This document shows positions 1 to 9,162 of a DNA stretch of 49,238 nt, piece by piece. Source of the stretch: Aminicenans sp964648465 (GTDB lineage: Bacteria > Acidobacteriota > Aminicenantia > Aminicenantales > Aminicenantaceae); contig CAZYMU010000023.1 of assembly GCA_964648465.1 (NCBI GenBank), positions 1-49,238 on the forward strand. Reading direction: 5' to 3'. The number at the start of each line of letters is the position of its first letter. The first letter of the stretch is position 1. Made by a program: the position numbers and the translations under genes. The notes beneath the pieces were generated by a model. That model was not told the origin of the DNA and made no database searches. It saw nothing but the letters and a program-made list of their open reading frames with translations.

Positions 1-33
1 ATAACAACTTCCCTGTATTATGACACAGCCTGA

Positions 34-199
34 GATGCGGTAAGATCGGCTCGCCTGTAGGGTAAAAATTGCTGATAATAAATTTAAATTATATTATCGA
101 TATGATAGAGGATAAACTAGTTATGAGGACTTCTTGGAGAACGATCAAAGCTAGTTTTAATTGTTATGACTTATCAGCAATTTTTATGAATAATTCAGG
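34..199. repeat. intergenic inverted-repeat element, copy B
   Basis: This non-coding stretch ahead of gmk contains a perfect 16-bp inverted repeat (63-78 against 171-186, TAAAAATTGCTGATAA). Its right edge, 185-199, reads TATGAATAATTCAGG, the same end found on the elements near 20.66 kb, 35.43 kb, 45.2 kb and 48.96 kb. Bases 34-69 are similar to the reverse complement of 35304-35340, so copies B and C share an internal module. A small inverted repeat (AAACTAG/CTAGTTT) lies inside. There is no open frame of note. It is probably a non-autonomous mobile repeat (MITE-like); the left boundary may lie outside the window. Confidence 0.6.
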
Positions 200-217
200 T
201 CAAATGATGGGAATTAA

Positions 218-226
218 TGTTATAAT
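218..226 (+). promoter_or_regulatory. extended -10 promoter of the gmk operon
   Basis: TG-T-TATAAT at 218-226 is a perfect extended -10 element 24 bases before the gmk start codon. No good -35 box is visible at 17 bases, as is common for extended -10 promoters. It lies just outside the repeat element, so the element insertion may have replaced the original upstream region. Confidence 0.5.
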
Positions 227-250
227 GTTTCAGAAAGAGAGGAATTAGCC

Positions 251-859
251 ATGATTTTTGTCATTTCAGGGCCATCTGGGTGCGGAAAGTCTACACTTGT
301 AAGGAATGTTCTGGAAGAGATTGATAATGTAGAATTTTCTATTTCCTTCACAACCCGAAAAATGAGAAACGAAGAAAAAGAAGGAAAGGATTATTATTTT
401 GTTTCAAAGGAAAAGTTTGAACAGATGATTGAAGAGAAGATGCTGGCAGAATGGGCAGTTGTGCACGGTCATTATTACGGTACTTTTAGAAGGGAGATAG
501 AAAAAAAGGGAGCTGGGAAAGACATTCTTTTAGATATCGATGTACAAGGAGCACAACAAATAAGAGAGAAATTCAGAAAAGCGGTGTTTATATTTATTCT
601 TCCTCCTGTTTTCCAGGAGTTAAAGAGAAGATTGCAAAAGAGAGGCCAAGAGAGACCTAAGGCGGTTAAAGAAAGACTTGAAGTGGCTAAAAGGGAGATC
701 AGGCATTATCCTCACTTTGATTACATAATTATTAATGATAAACTAGATGATGCTGTACATGAACTGAAGTCAATCATTGTTGGCATGAAATGCCGTACTG
801 ATTTACGTCAGAAAGAGATTTTGCCTATTCTCAGGAGTTTTTCTGAGGGAGAGACATAA
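251..859 (+). CDS. gmk: guanylate kinase
   Basis: Guanylate kinase phosphorylates GMP to GDP with ATP in the cytoplasm. The 202-residue length is normal. The P-loop GPSGCGKST is at residues 7-15, followed by the GMP-binding TTRKMR segment near residues 34-39 and the DIDVQGAQQIR segment near residue 97, both typical of the family. The ATG is preceded by AGAGAGGAA as ribosome binding site. It is the first gene of a four-gene operon and coaBC follows after 8 bases. In many bacteria rpoZ (RNA polymerase omega) sits between gmk and coaBC; here there is no room for it. Confidence 0.95.
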   Translation: MIFVISGPSGCGKSTLVRNVLEEIDNVEFSISFTTRKMRNEEKEGKDYYFVSKEKFEQMIEEKMLAEWAVVHGHYYGTFRREIEKKGAGKDILLDIDVQGAQQIREKFRKAVFIFILPPVFQELKRRLQKRGQERPKAVKERLEVAKREIRHYPHFDYIIINDKLDDAVHELKSIIVGMKCRTDLRQKEILPILRSFSEGET

Positions 860-867
860 ATACCAAA

Positions 868-2061
868 ATGGAAAAAATTGCCTTGGGAGTATGCTCCTCA
901 ATAAGCATTTATAAATCTTGCGAAATTATCCGGATCTTCCAGAAAAAAGGGTTTCAAATTCAGGTTGTCATGACTGGAAATGCTGCCCGTTTAATTTCCC
1001 CTGTTCTTTTCAGGGCGATTACTAGCCATGATATTTTTATAGACCTTTTCAGTGAAGAAGCATCCGAAAAAATCACGCATATAGCTCTGGCCAAAGAAAT
1101 ATCTCTTCTTCTTATTGCTCCGGCTACTGCTAACATGGTCGGAAAGCTTGCTGCAGGGGTGGCAGATGATTTTTTATCGACGTTATATACGGCTGTTAAA
1201 TGCCCGGTATTAATAGCTCCAGCGATGAATGAGGGAATGTACCTGCACAGGCAAACTCAAGAGAACATCCGGAAACTTAAGGTTTTTGGAGTGAAATTTA
1301 TTGAACCCGAAAAGGGGTATTTAGCCTGTAAGGATAAAGGATGGGGCAGACTGGCTTCACCTGAAATAATAGTGGAGGAAGGGTTAAAATTGCTGAAGAG
1401 GAGCAGGAGTTTAAAGAGCAAGACTGTTTTGATAACTGCTGGTTCGACAAGAGAATTCTTGGATCCTGTTCGGTTCTTGAGTAACCGTTCTTCAGGTAAG
1501 ATGGGATATGAAATTGCAGAGGAAGCTCTGAGGCGCGGAGCCAAAGTCATCCTTATTTCCGGGCCTGGCAGTTTAATTCCACCTCCTGGAACAGAATTTA
1601 TAAGGATTCAGACTGCAGACGAGATGGAAGAAGAGGTTTTGAAACACTTCCATAAGGTTGATATTGTGATTATGGCAGCAGCTGTTTCTGATTTCAAGTT
1701 TGCTGAGAGAGCTTCTCAGAAAATTAAAAAACAGTCATTGTTGAATGAAGTTAAACTTACCCGGACTAAAGATATTCTGGAAAAGCTAGGCAAGAGAAAG
1801 GGGAATAAAATCTTAATCGGATTTGCAGCAGAGACAGAGAATATTGCGGATAATGCACGAAAGAAAATGAAACAGAAAAATCTTGATTTGATTGTAACAA
1901 ACGATGTGTCAAAAGAGGACATAGGTTTTGAATCAGATTTCAACCAGGTCGGTATAATATTTCCGAACGGGAGAACGATTCACACTGAGAAGAAGAGCAA
2001 ATTTGAGATCAGTCAAATAATCCTGGACGAAATAGAGGGGATAATTGGAAACAAAAACTGA
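868..2061 (+). CDS. coaBC: bifunctional phosphopantothenoylcysteine decarboxylase/phosphopantothenate-cysteine ligase
   Basis: This is a two-step coenzyme A biosynthesis enzyme (Dfp), 397 residues, full length. The N-terminal flavoprotein CoaC half shows the APATANMVGKLA segment, the substrate clamp PAMNEGMY (family PxMNxxMW) and the flexible flap cysteine in LACKDKGWGRL. The CoaB ligase half begins near residue 188 with KTVLITAGSTREFLDPVRF and has the nucleotide-binding SNRSSGKMG segment. The gene sits between gmk and the uracil-DNA glycosylase in the same operon. coaD, a later step of the same pathway, is encoded on the other strand near 11.4 kb. Confidence 0.95.
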   Translation: MEKIALGVCSSISIYKSCEIIRIFQKKGFQIQVVMTGNAARLISPVLFRAITSHDIFIDLFSEEASEKITHIALAKEISLLLIAPATANMVGKLAAGVADDFLSTLYTAVKCPVLIAPAMNEGMYLHRQTQENIRKLKVFGVKFIEPEKGYLACKDKGWGRLASPEIIVEEGLKLLKRSRSLKSKTVLITAGSTREFLDPVRFLSNRSSGKMGYEIAEEALRRGAKVILISGPGSLIPPPGTEFIRIQTADEMEEEVLKHFHKVDIVIMAAAVSDFKFAERASQKIKKQSLLNEVKLTRTKDILEKLGKRKGNKILIGFAAETENIADNARKKMKQKNLDLIVTNDVSKEDIGFESDFNQVGIIFPNGRTIHTEKKSKFEISQIILDEIEGIIGNKN

Positions 2062-2719
2062 AAGGATCCTTATAGATATCAAGGAAAGATTCCTGTTTTT
2101 ATCAGAACTTGGGGTTGATTTTATTTTGAAGGATTTTTCATCTAAACAAACGTCTGTAGAATCTCCGCCTCTTTCTCTTCAAGAGAGAATCCTTCATTGT
2201 AAGAGATGTCCCCTGTCAATAAGCAGGAAAAATGTTGTTGTGGGAGAGGGGGATTTAAATGCTGAACTTATGTTTGTAGGAGAGGCTCCAGGCCGGGAAG
2301 AAGACATCCAAGGGAAACCTTTTGTTGGAAGAGCGGGCCAGCTGCTTACAAAAATAATAAATGCAATGCATTTCAATAGAAAAGAAGTATATATCACGAA
2401 TATTATCAAGTGCAGGCCTCCTGAAAACAGGAATCCTAATGTAGATGAAATTGAAAAATGTAAAGGATATCTCTTTGAACAGTTGAGAATAATAAAGCCT
2501 AAAGTAATTGTGACATTGGGGAATGTGCCTTCACATTTTTTCATCCAGAGTAAATTAGGAATAACAGCACTGCGAGGCGATTTCTGTGATTTTAACAATA
2601 TTAAAGTGATGCCAACTTTTCATCCATCCTATCTTGTCAGAAGTGAAGGCAACAAATTACTCAGGAAAATGGTCTGGGAAGACATGCAAAAAGTAATGGC
2701 CTTCCTGGGCAAAAAATGA
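2045..2719 (+). CDS. uracil-DNA glycosylase, family 4 (Fe-S)
   Basis: Family-4/5-type uracil-DNA glycosylases excise uracil from DNA. The four cluster cysteines are visible: C52 and C55 (CKRC), C123 (IKCRPP) and C139. The active-site motif is GEAPGREED (79-87) and the C-terminal motif is HPSYLVR (193-199). Length is 224 residues. The only start that keeps the N-terminal region is TTG at 2045, which overlaps the end of coaBC by 17 bases, so translation is probably coupled. The next gene, priA, overlaps the stop codon (ATGA). A DNA-repair gene beside a replication-restart gene makes functional sense. Confidence 0.92.
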   Translation: METKTERILIDIKERFLFLSELGVDFILKDFSSKQTSVESPPLSLQERILHCKRCPLSISRKNVVVGEGDLNAELMFVGEAPGREEDIQGKPFVGRAGQLLTKIINAMHFNRKEVYITNIIKCRPPENRNPNVDEIEKCKGYLFEQLRIIKPKVIVTLGNVPSHFFIQSKLGITALRGDFCDFNNIKVMPTFHPSYLVRSEGNKLLRKMVWEDMQKVMAFLGKK

Positions 2720-4866
2720 CATTATACGCTGAAATCGTCCTTTCTCTTCCAGTCAACCGGATCTTTTCCTATGTTGTACCTGAAATCTACGCGGAAAATA
2801 TAGATATTGGGACAAGGGTTCTTGTCCCGTTTGGTCAAAGGTTATTGACAGGATTTGTTGTAAGACTTAAAAAAAGGAACTTGACCAAAGGATTTGAGCT
2901 CAAAGAAATAAAGGAACTATTGGATGAAAAGCCAGTTTTTACTCCCGAATTCCTTTCATTTGTTCGTGATTTGAGCAGGGAATACTATTCCTCTTGGGGA
3001 GAGCTGCTGCAGGCTTCTCTTCCTCCTTCTTTTATTCTTAAGAGCAAAGCAAGAATATTTATTTCTGAGAAAGGGGTGAAGGCTGTAAAAGGCGAGCGTA
3101 TACCCAGAGAAGAGAAGAGAATATTAAGTTTCCTCCAGGAGAAAAGTTACAGCGAATTATTTCTTAGAAGGAGATTTAAAGGGAAAAATATTTCCTATCT
3201 TATTTCTAGATTAGAAAATAAAGGGTTGATTCATATTGAAAGGAAAATAAAAAAGACAGTCCGAAGAAAAAAGTCTGCCACTCCTAGAATTCCTACTCAG
3301 CTTGAAATGGATTTTTCTCTGGAAGAAAGCTCTAACTATGCTGCATCTCTTATAACTAGAAAGATGGCAGAAAAGGCTTTTTCGCCATTCCTCCTGTTTG
3401 GCCCTACGGAGAAGAGGGAAGCAGTATATTTTTATTTGATAAGAGAAATGCTGGATCTGCAGAGGAAAGTTCTTTTTCTTGTTCCTGAGATTTCTCTGAC
3501 AGAGAGCCTTGCAAAAAAGTTTAAAAAGAGGTTTGGAGAAAATGTGGCTCTTCTTCACAGCCGGATGTCAGGACGAATGAGAGAGTTCGAATGGCGAAGA
3601 ATAAAAGAAGGGGGAAGAGATATAGTTGTCGGCCCTCGGTCTGCTCTTTTTTCACCTCTTAAGAATGCTGGTTTGGTCATTGTTGATGAAGAACAGGATG
3701 AGTCTTACTATCAGTTGGAAAACCCATCCTATGATGCAAGAAAGGGAGCCTTGCTCAGAGCAAAGCATGAGGATTCAGTTGTAGTCTATGGCTCTTCCGC
3801 CCCGTCTGTTGAATCTTTTTATAAAGCAAAAAAGAGAGGATATTTATTATATTTGGAAAGTGGACAGAGAAAGAACAGAGTGGAAATCATAGATGACAGG
3901 CTAAAAAAAGGAATAATTTCTCAAAGAGTTATTGATAGAATCAAGGAGAGGATAGAAAAAAAAGAGCCGGTTTTGGTTTTCTTTAACCGGCGCGGATATG
4001 CTTCCTTTATTGTATGTTCAAAATGTGACTATATTCCACGGTGTATTTATTGTGATATTCCCCTGACATATCATAAAAGAGAAGGGAAACTGGTTTGTCA
4101 CTACTGTAATTATTCTATTCCTAAGATGGATAATTGTCCTGAATGCAAAAGCAGGGTCATCAAAAAAAGAGGATTTGGGATTGAGGTTGTCGAAGAGGAA
4201 TTGAAAAAACTGTTCCCTGAAAGCAAAGTAGTGTGTTTTGATGCCGATGTACTGAAAAGCAAAAAAGAGCAGGAAAAAGTTCTTAATCAATTCCGTAAAA
4301 AGAAAATCGATATTTTGATAGGCACACAGCTGTTGGCGCATCAAGTTAATTTACCTTCAGTGACTTTAGTTATCATCCTTTCCCCGGAGATAATCCTTAC
4401 ACTTTCCGACTATAGAGCCAGTCAAAAAACTTTCCAGAGTATCGCTCAGATGGGAAATTTTGTGTTGATGAATGATAACTCTGAACTTCTTATCCAGACA
4501 GCTTTTCCCAATCATTACAGTATTTGCACGGCTTCCCATAACGATTATGTCTCTTTCTATAGTAAAGAGATTAAATACCGCCGCATCATGAATTATCCCC
4601 CTTTTTCACATATGGTTGAGGTGCTGTTCCAGGGAGAAAACTTAAGAACTTTAGCAAGAAACTCTAGGAATTTTTCTTCTTTACTTAAGAGTCAGGATGA
4701 TAGCATCGAAATTTTGGGGCCGGCATTGGCATATATATCAAAAATAAGAGGAAAAAACCGGGTCCACATAATTTTAAAATCGAAGAAAAAGAAAAACATT
4801 GATGAAGTTCTAAGAAAATCTGTTGAGAAACTTAAATTAAGAAAATCGATATTTATCTATAATTAG
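2716..4866 (+). CDS. priA: PriA-like primosomal protein N' with degenerate helicase motifs
   Basis: This 716-residue protein has PriA architecture: N-terminal 3'-DNA-binding domain (AEIVLSLPVNRIFSY), winged-helix region, helicase lobes, a zinc module with eight cysteines (CSKC, CIYC, CHYC, CPEC) and the C-terminal domain. PriA reloads the replicative helicase at stalled forks. The P-loop, normally GVTGSGKTE, reads GPTEKREAV (229-237) and has lost the GKT. The DEEH box reads DEEQ (324-327). The motif VI region, normally TQVAGRAGR, reads AQMGNFVLM (577-585). The frame is continuous and the zinc ligands are intact, so this looks like a helicase-dead structural PriA rather than a pseudogene. Last gene of its operon. 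Confidence 0.88.
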   Translation: MTLYAEIVLSLPVNRIFSYVVPEIYAENIDIGTRVLVPFGQRLLTGFVVRLKKRNLTKGFELKEIKELLDEKPVFTPEFLSFVRDLSREYYSSWGELLQASLPPSFILKSKARIFISEKGVKAVKGERIPREEKRILSFLQEKSYSELFLRRRFKGKNISYLISRLENKGLIHIERKIKKTVRRKKSATPRIPTQLEMDFSLEESSNYAASLITRKMAEKAFSPFLLFGPTEKREAVYFYLIREMLDLQRKVLFLVPEISLTESLAKKFKKRFGENVALLHSRMSGRMREFEWRRIKEGGRDIVVGPRSALFSPLKNAGLVIVDEEQDESYYQLENPSYDARKGALLRAKHEDSVVVYGSSAPSVESFYKAKKRGYLLYLESGQRKNRVEIIDDRLKKGIISQRVIDRIKERIEKKEPVLVFFNRRGYASFIVCSKCDYIPRCIYCDIPLTYHKREGKLVCHYCNYSIPKMDNCPECKSRVIKKRGFGIEVVEEELKKLFPESKVVCFDADVLKSKKEQEKVLNQFRKKKIDILIGTQLLAHQVNLPSVTLVIILSPEIILTLSDYRASQKTFQSIAQMGNFVLMNDNSELLIQTAFPNHYSICTASHNDYVSFYSKEIKYRRIMNYPPFSHMVEVLFQGENLRTLARNSRNFSSLLKSQDDSIEILGPALAYISKIRGKNRVHIILKSKKKKNIDEVLRKSVEKLKLRKSIFIYN

Positions 4867-4898
4867 TGATATTTTATGTAAAATGATAAATTCTAATG

Positions 4899-5714
4899 TC
4901 AATTAACAACGTCTCGAATGATCTGAATAGAAGTCGTTTTAGTTACAACAGTGGCTCCTTCTCCCCTGAGAGTAGCTTTGATATAAACTATTGTATCTGC
5001 GGCTATTTCTGAAGCAATCGGTCCAATATAGGCTGCTTTAGCAATTCCATTTTCGTCTGTAAATCTTGTTTTAATTGCTATATTATCTTTGAAATAGCCA
5101 ATGTCGACATTGGCACCTGATGAATCGCAGATTTCAAAGTAAATTTTTTGGTGTGGAAAAGGAATCCCTCCTGTTAATGTTAAGGTGGCTATTATATCGG
5201 ATCTTTCGTGTGTTGTTCCTGCAAACAGCACATTGGGCTGAGAGCTCAGAGTGAGTGATATAGAGGAAGAATCTCCTACAATATAAACAGGTGTTAATTC
5301 GGCAATAAATTCCGCGCCTTCCCATGCTACCGTTGCATAAATGTAGACAGTTGTATTGCTTGAGAGTTCATCTGAGTTTGGGCCGAAGAAAACAAGAGAA
5401 GTGCTGCCATTTTGGTCTGTGACAGCTGATTTTGCTCTCTCGTTACCTTCGAAAAAGCCATAGTTTGAACTGATCTCAAAGAAAACTGTCTTATTGACAA
5501 TTGGAATACCCTTATAATCTGTTAAACTGGCTGTTATTGTAGTGCTTTCGCGTGAACTTCCTGCAAATAAAACATTTGGACTTGCGGATAAATCCAGCAG
5601 TATTGAGAAGCTTGATGGGCCTACAGGGGAAGGAGCTTCTATTGCTGTTCTCTTACATGAAATAAAGAGCACCATAATTGAAATTATCAATATTAAATAA
5701 ATTTTGGACTTCAT
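4899..5714 (-). CDS. lipoprotein with two tandem bacterial Ig-like domains
   Basis: This 271-residue protein begins with a lipoprotein signal peptide (MKSKIYLILIISIMVLFISC, lipid cysteine C20). Two similar domains of about 110 residues follow, each opening with S-PNVLFAG(S/T), with a central TD-NG-(S/A) turn and a final VYI-AT strand set. The layout matches bacterial Ig-like (Big_1/invasin-type) folds. It is the last gene of the coaD-pilMNOPQ unit, so it may be a surface or pilus-associated adhesive protein. That role is inferred from position; the Ig-like call rests on repeat structure and residue pattern. Confidence 0.7.
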   Translation of the reverse strand: MKSKIYLILIISIMVLFISCKRTAIEAPSPVGPSSFSILLDLSASPNVLFAGSSRESTTITASLTDYKGIPIVNKTVFFEISSNYGFFEGNERAKSAVTDQNGSTSLVFFGPNSDELSSNTTVYIYATVAWEGAEFIAELTPVYIVGDSSSISLTLSSQPNVLFAGTTHERSDIIATLTLTGGIPFPHQKIYFEICDSSGANVDIGYFKDNIAIKTRFTDENGIAKAAYIGPIASEIAADTIVYIKATLRGEGATVVTKTTSIQIIRDVVN

Positions 5715-5725
5715 TTTCCTTATCC

Positions 5726-6331
5726 TTATTCGTTGACATAATTTGTAAAGAAAATACTTATATAGCCCGTAGCTTTGACATTTCGGTTAGTCAAGTCATG
5801 GCCATAAAAGTCAACTTTGGCATTTACATTTAAGACACCTTCAGCCCTGCCATCTACGAGGTCAATCAGTGGGGGCTCTGCTTTAGAAATCGCTCTCACT
5901 ATGACAAAAGAAATATCGACAGAGGAATCGACTTCAATGAAAGCATAAAATGCCCCTTCAAAAGAGTATGGAACATCAACACCCTCAACATTTTTTCCGT
6001 CAGTTCTCATATAAGTGACCACATATCTGTCGACAGTGATGCCGTTAAACGAAGATGGGCCGTAAGCAGAAATCGGGTCCAAAAGCGTTACTTCCAGTGA
6101 AGCTTTGGCCTCGTCGGCTGTAATTGTTTCAACAGAAGTAGTGGGATCCAAAAAAAGCACATCTGATTGAAGATAGTTTACTTCGTTACCTTCGAGGTCA
6201 GTGCCTGTCAGGCTTTTTATAATGAGAATGCTAGCAGAATCAGATTCATTCTCTATGGGATTACATGAGAGAAGCAATAAAATTACCGGAAAGACTGCCA
6301 ATATTTTTAAAGCATATTTTGCCTTTTTCAT
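5726..6331 (-). CDS. uncharacterised lipoprotein downstream of pilQ
   Basis: I do not recognise a family. The product (201 residues from the ATG at 6331) starts with a lipoprotein signal, MKKAKYALKI then VILLLLSC with lipid cysteine at residue 23. The mature part is acidic and looks beta-rich. A GTG at 6340 is also in frame, but the ATG has the better ribosome binding site (AAGGTG), so I chose it. The gene sits 13 bases after the pilQ stop and 11 bases before the Ig-like lipoprotein gene, so all three are probably co-transcribed. A role in pilus assembly or surface display is possible but unproven. Confidence 0.6.
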   Translation of the reverse strand: MKKAKYALKILAVFPVILLLLSCNPIENESDSASILIIKSLTGTDLEGNEVNYLQSDVLFLDPTTSVETITADEAKASLEVTLLDPISAYGPSSFNGITVDRYVVTYMRTDGKNVEGVDVPYSFEGAFYAFIEVDSSVDISFVIVRAISKAEPPLIDLVDGRAEGVLNVNAKVDFYGHDLTNRNVKATGYISIFFTNYVNE

Positions 6332-6344
6332 TTTATACACCTTA

Positions 6345-8678
6345 TTATTTAATTATTCTCGGAGTTATGAAAATGAGAAGTTCCCGATTTTGTTTTGTCC
6401 TGGCGAATGAGCGGAAAAGGTTTCCCAAAATGGGAATTTTATAGAGAAAAGGTACTCTTTCATGAGTTATTGAATCTTCGGTCCTGTAAATTCCGCCAAT
6501 GACGGTTGTTCCTCCATCAGGGATCATTACTGTTGTCTTAGCGCTTTGAGTGGTTATGGGAGGAATGCCGTTAACAAGGTTAGCAAAGTCAGCGGCATTA
6601 TTCTGGATTTCAATTGTCATGATGATTGTTCCTTCGGCAGTAATTTGAGGAGTGGCTTTAAGTTCTAATGCTGCATTTACGTATCTTGTAGTAACTGTAA
6701 AATTTGCCACTGTTTGGACAGGAATCTGCCGCCCCTGGATGATTTCTGCAGGCTGGTTGTTCTGAGTTGTTACTTTTGGGCAGGAAATAATTCGGCCTTC
6801 ACCGGAAGTTTCAAGAGCGGAAATGGCTACATCCAGGCTGAAAGTGTCTAGAATATTGCTTAGGGAAAGACCGACTGCCGTACTAAAAGCAGGTGCAGGA
6901 AGATTGATAGCATATCCACCCAGAGGTCCACCGATTCCTTTTGTAACAATTCCTTGAGGAATAAGGGCCCCGTCACTCAATATTTTATTAGGAAATTGCA
7001 GGGAAGTTTGGTTTCCGTAAAACGGGTCTGCTACTCCACGCCATCCCCATTGAACACCGAGATTACGGATAAAAGTGGAGGTTGCCTCTACGATGCGGGC
7101 TTCAATAGAAACCTGAGGTGTTGCTGTGTCAAATACATTAATAAGCCTTTCAAGTATATCAATTTTGTCTTTTACCTCAGAAATAATCAGAGTGTTCGTT
7201 CTTTCGTCAACGATTATTTCTCCTCGCTCTGATATTTTTGAGCCTATGAGTGATTGTACGTCACTTGCTTTTGAGTAAGAAAGGCGGAATGTTTTAACCA
7301 CTAAAGGCCCTGCTAATTCTTGACTTTCTTTTAACTTGCGCTGTTCCTCCTGTTCCCTGGTAAGAACTCCGATTGGACCGATTCGGAGAACATTGCCTTC
7401 AATGCTTTTTCCCAGTTTATTCTGTTTGAGGATGATATCTATAAATTGGTCCCAAGGGACGTCAGTAAAATCGCAGGTTACGGTTCCTCTTACTTCAGGG
7501 TCAAAAACTATGTTTAATTGGACAAAATGCCCTATAGAGAGAATTACATCCCGGATATCAGCATCCTTGAATCTTGGGCTGATTAACTGGCCTGAATATT
7601 TTTCTTCGGTCTCAGCAATTATTTTTGGTACAAACTGCTTCTTTTGGGAGACATCCTGGACAGGGTTTGTATTAGTTGATGCAGGAAGTTTTGGAATATT
7701 AATATTTTTGCTTATTGATTTTTCTTTTGCTTTTTTATTTTCAACGGGAGTTATAGTTTTTGTTGGTACAGCTTTTTTGACAGATTTGGATTCATTTTTA
7801 ACAGGCTGTTCAACTTCATTTGGAGAGGAATTTGCTTCGATATTCTTTGGGGTGGGAGTTGCAATTTTTGAAGAGGAAGGAAAAGACATGTCTTTGTAAA
7901 AAGAGACAACTAATTCATTTTTCTTTGAAGTTAGAGAATAAAATTTCGGTTCGGTAAGGTCAAAAACCATTCGGGTTATTGTGTAGGGATTTAAAATTTG
8001 AAATTGTGATGTTCTTATCTTTTTTACTCCCAGCTTATTAATGGGATAATTGAGACCTTCCTGAGAGTGTAATGTGTTGTAGAGATCAACGACTAACCGC
8101 GATGGATTATTGAGAGCAAATACATGGGGAATAGCCTTGTCACTTAATTTAGCAGTGATGTCAATTTTTTCATTGTTTTCTGAAACATCTATTCTTCTTA
8201 AATAGATGTTATGCTGCGGGGTTTTTTCGAGCTCTCTTTTTATTTCATTATTAAGAGCATGTAGAGTGCCGGCTCTTTGGATTTTATTTAGTTCAATGAT
8301 CGTGCTTTCTTTCTGGGAATAAATCCTGTAAGGCACTTTTTCTTTCAAGTCTATGAAAAAGCGGATGTTGTCGGCTTCTCCTTTTTCCATTCGAACTTTA
8401 TTAATTAGAGATAATTTTTCAAGATTGAGTTGGGGCTGCTGCACGGATTTTACTCCATTCAGATCTATAACAATTGTAGAGGGAAGTGACTTGGAATAGC
8501 AAGAATTCAAGACTGAGATAGGTGAGCTGGTTTCCAGGATTATATTTGAATTGTCTCCTCCAGGTTGAACAAAAATGTTATTTATACTGACTGATGTTCC
8601 ATCATTTATTGCAAACCCACTTAAAAGAGAAAGGGCACATAAATAAACTAGGACATGCAAATATTTTTTCCCTTTCAT
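6345..8678 (-). CDS. pilQ: type IV pilus secretin PilQ
   Basis: This is the outer-membrane ring through which type IV pili pass; 777 residues. In order it shows a signal peptide (about 1-22), two AMIN-type peptidoglycan-binding regions (roughly 35-130 and 155-265), a Ser/Pro/Lys-rich linker (about 270-345), a STN-like domain (RFKDADIRDVILSIGHF), a secretin N1 domain (SYSKASDVQSLI) and the C-terminal secretin core with VIGGIYRTEDSITHERVPFL and PILGNLFRS. It follows pilP after one base and ends the canonical M-N-O-P-Q order. The secretin shows the cell has an outer membrane. Confidence 0.95.
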   Translation of the reverse strand: MKGKKYLHVLVYLCALSLLSGFAINDGTSVSINNIFVQPGGDNSNIILETSSPISVLNSCYSKSLPSTIVIDLNGVKSVQQPQLNLEKLSLINKVRMEKGEADNIRFFIDLKEKVPYRIYSQKESTIIELNKIQRAGTLHALNNEIKRELEKTPQHNIYLRRIDVSENNEKIDITAKLSDKAIPHVFALNNPSRLVVDLYNTLHSQEGLNYPINKLGVKKIRTSQFQILNPYTITRMVFDLTEPKFYSLTSKKNELVVSFYKDMSFPSSSKIATPTPKNIEANSSPNEVEQPVKNESKSVKKAVPTKTITPVENKKAKEKSISKNINIPKLPASTNTNPVQDVSQKKQFVPKIIAETEEKYSGQLISPRFKDADIRDVILSIGHFVQLNIVFDPEVRGTVTCDFTDVPWDQFIDIILKQNKLGKSIEGNVLRIGPIGVLTREQEEQRKLKESQELAGPLVVKTFRLSYSKASDVQSLIGSKISERGEIIVDERTNTLIISEVKDKIDILERLINVFDTATPQVSIEARIVEATSTFIRNLGVQWGWRGVADPFYGNQTSLQFPNKILSDGALIPQGIVTKGIGGPLGGYAINLPAPAFSTAVGLSLSNILDTFSLDVAISALETSGEGRIISCPKVTTQNNQPAEIIQGRQIPVQTVANFTVTTRYVNAALELKATPQITAEGTIIMTIEIQNNAADFANLVNGIPPITTQSAKTTVMIPDGGTTVIGGIYRTEDSITHERVPFLYKIPILGNLFRSFARTKQNRELLIFITPRIIK

Positions 8679-8679
8679 A

Positions 8680-9144
8680 TTATCGCTCCTCTGGATTTAA
8701 TTCTTTAGTAATGTCTTTTGCTCTATATAAAGGAAGACCTCTTTCTTTTGTCTTTCGGAGAACAATTTTTGCCATATTAACGGAAAGAACAAAACCATTG
8801 GCAAATTTATCTCCCGTTTTAATATAGTATGGAAATCCTTTTAGGCCGCTTATGATAGCTGTAAATTTACCTTTGGTCTCTATGATGCCGATAAGAACTA
8901 TGTCATCGATTGACATTTGAGAAAAGCCTCCAACGGCAGACTTCTCCTTAATATCTTTTCCCTGTAATAAATCTTTAAAAGGGTCTCTTCTTCCTGCAGG
9001 GCTATAAGAAGAGGTGCTTTTTATGAGCAATTTTGATTGTGTTTTTTTGTTTTGAGGATTCTTTTTTTCCCCCTGTGTAAATGCACTCTGAACTCCAATG
9101 TAGAAGAAAATAATTGAAAGAATAACCGTCAGTGTCTTTTTCAT
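8680..9144 (-). CDS. pilP: type IV pilus assembly protein PilP
   Basis: PilP links the inner-membrane PilNO complex to the PilQ secretin in the periplasm. The 154-residue product has an N-terminal hydrophobic signal, the RRDPFKDLL signature near residues 53-61 and a C-terminal beta domain (SIDDIVLIGIIETKG..., YYIKTGDKFANGFV), all typical of PilP. Classical proteobacterial PilP is a lipoprotein. Here the signal region has no lipobox cysteine, so it is either cleaved by the general signal peptidase or kept as an anchor. Confidence 0.9.
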   Translation of the reverse strand: MKKTLTVILSIIFFYIGVQSAFTQGEKKNPQNKKTQSKLLIKSTSSYSPAGRRDPFKDLLQGKDIKEKSAVGGFSQMSIDDIVLIGIIETKGKFTAIISGLKGFPYYIKTGDKFANGFVLSVNMAKIVLRKTKERGLPLYRAKDITKELNPEER

Positions 9145-9162
9145 TTATTATTTCCTGTCATT

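Noticed and set aside
4867..4898. Terminator between the convergent priA and Ig-like lipoprotein genes
   Set aside because: Only a weak ATTTTA/TAAAAT stem is visible with no clear T-tract.
7336..7899. 187-codon plus-strand frame opposite pilQ
   Set aside because: It lies wholly within the well-supported pilQ gene, over its low-complexity linker, and its translation has no recognisable features.
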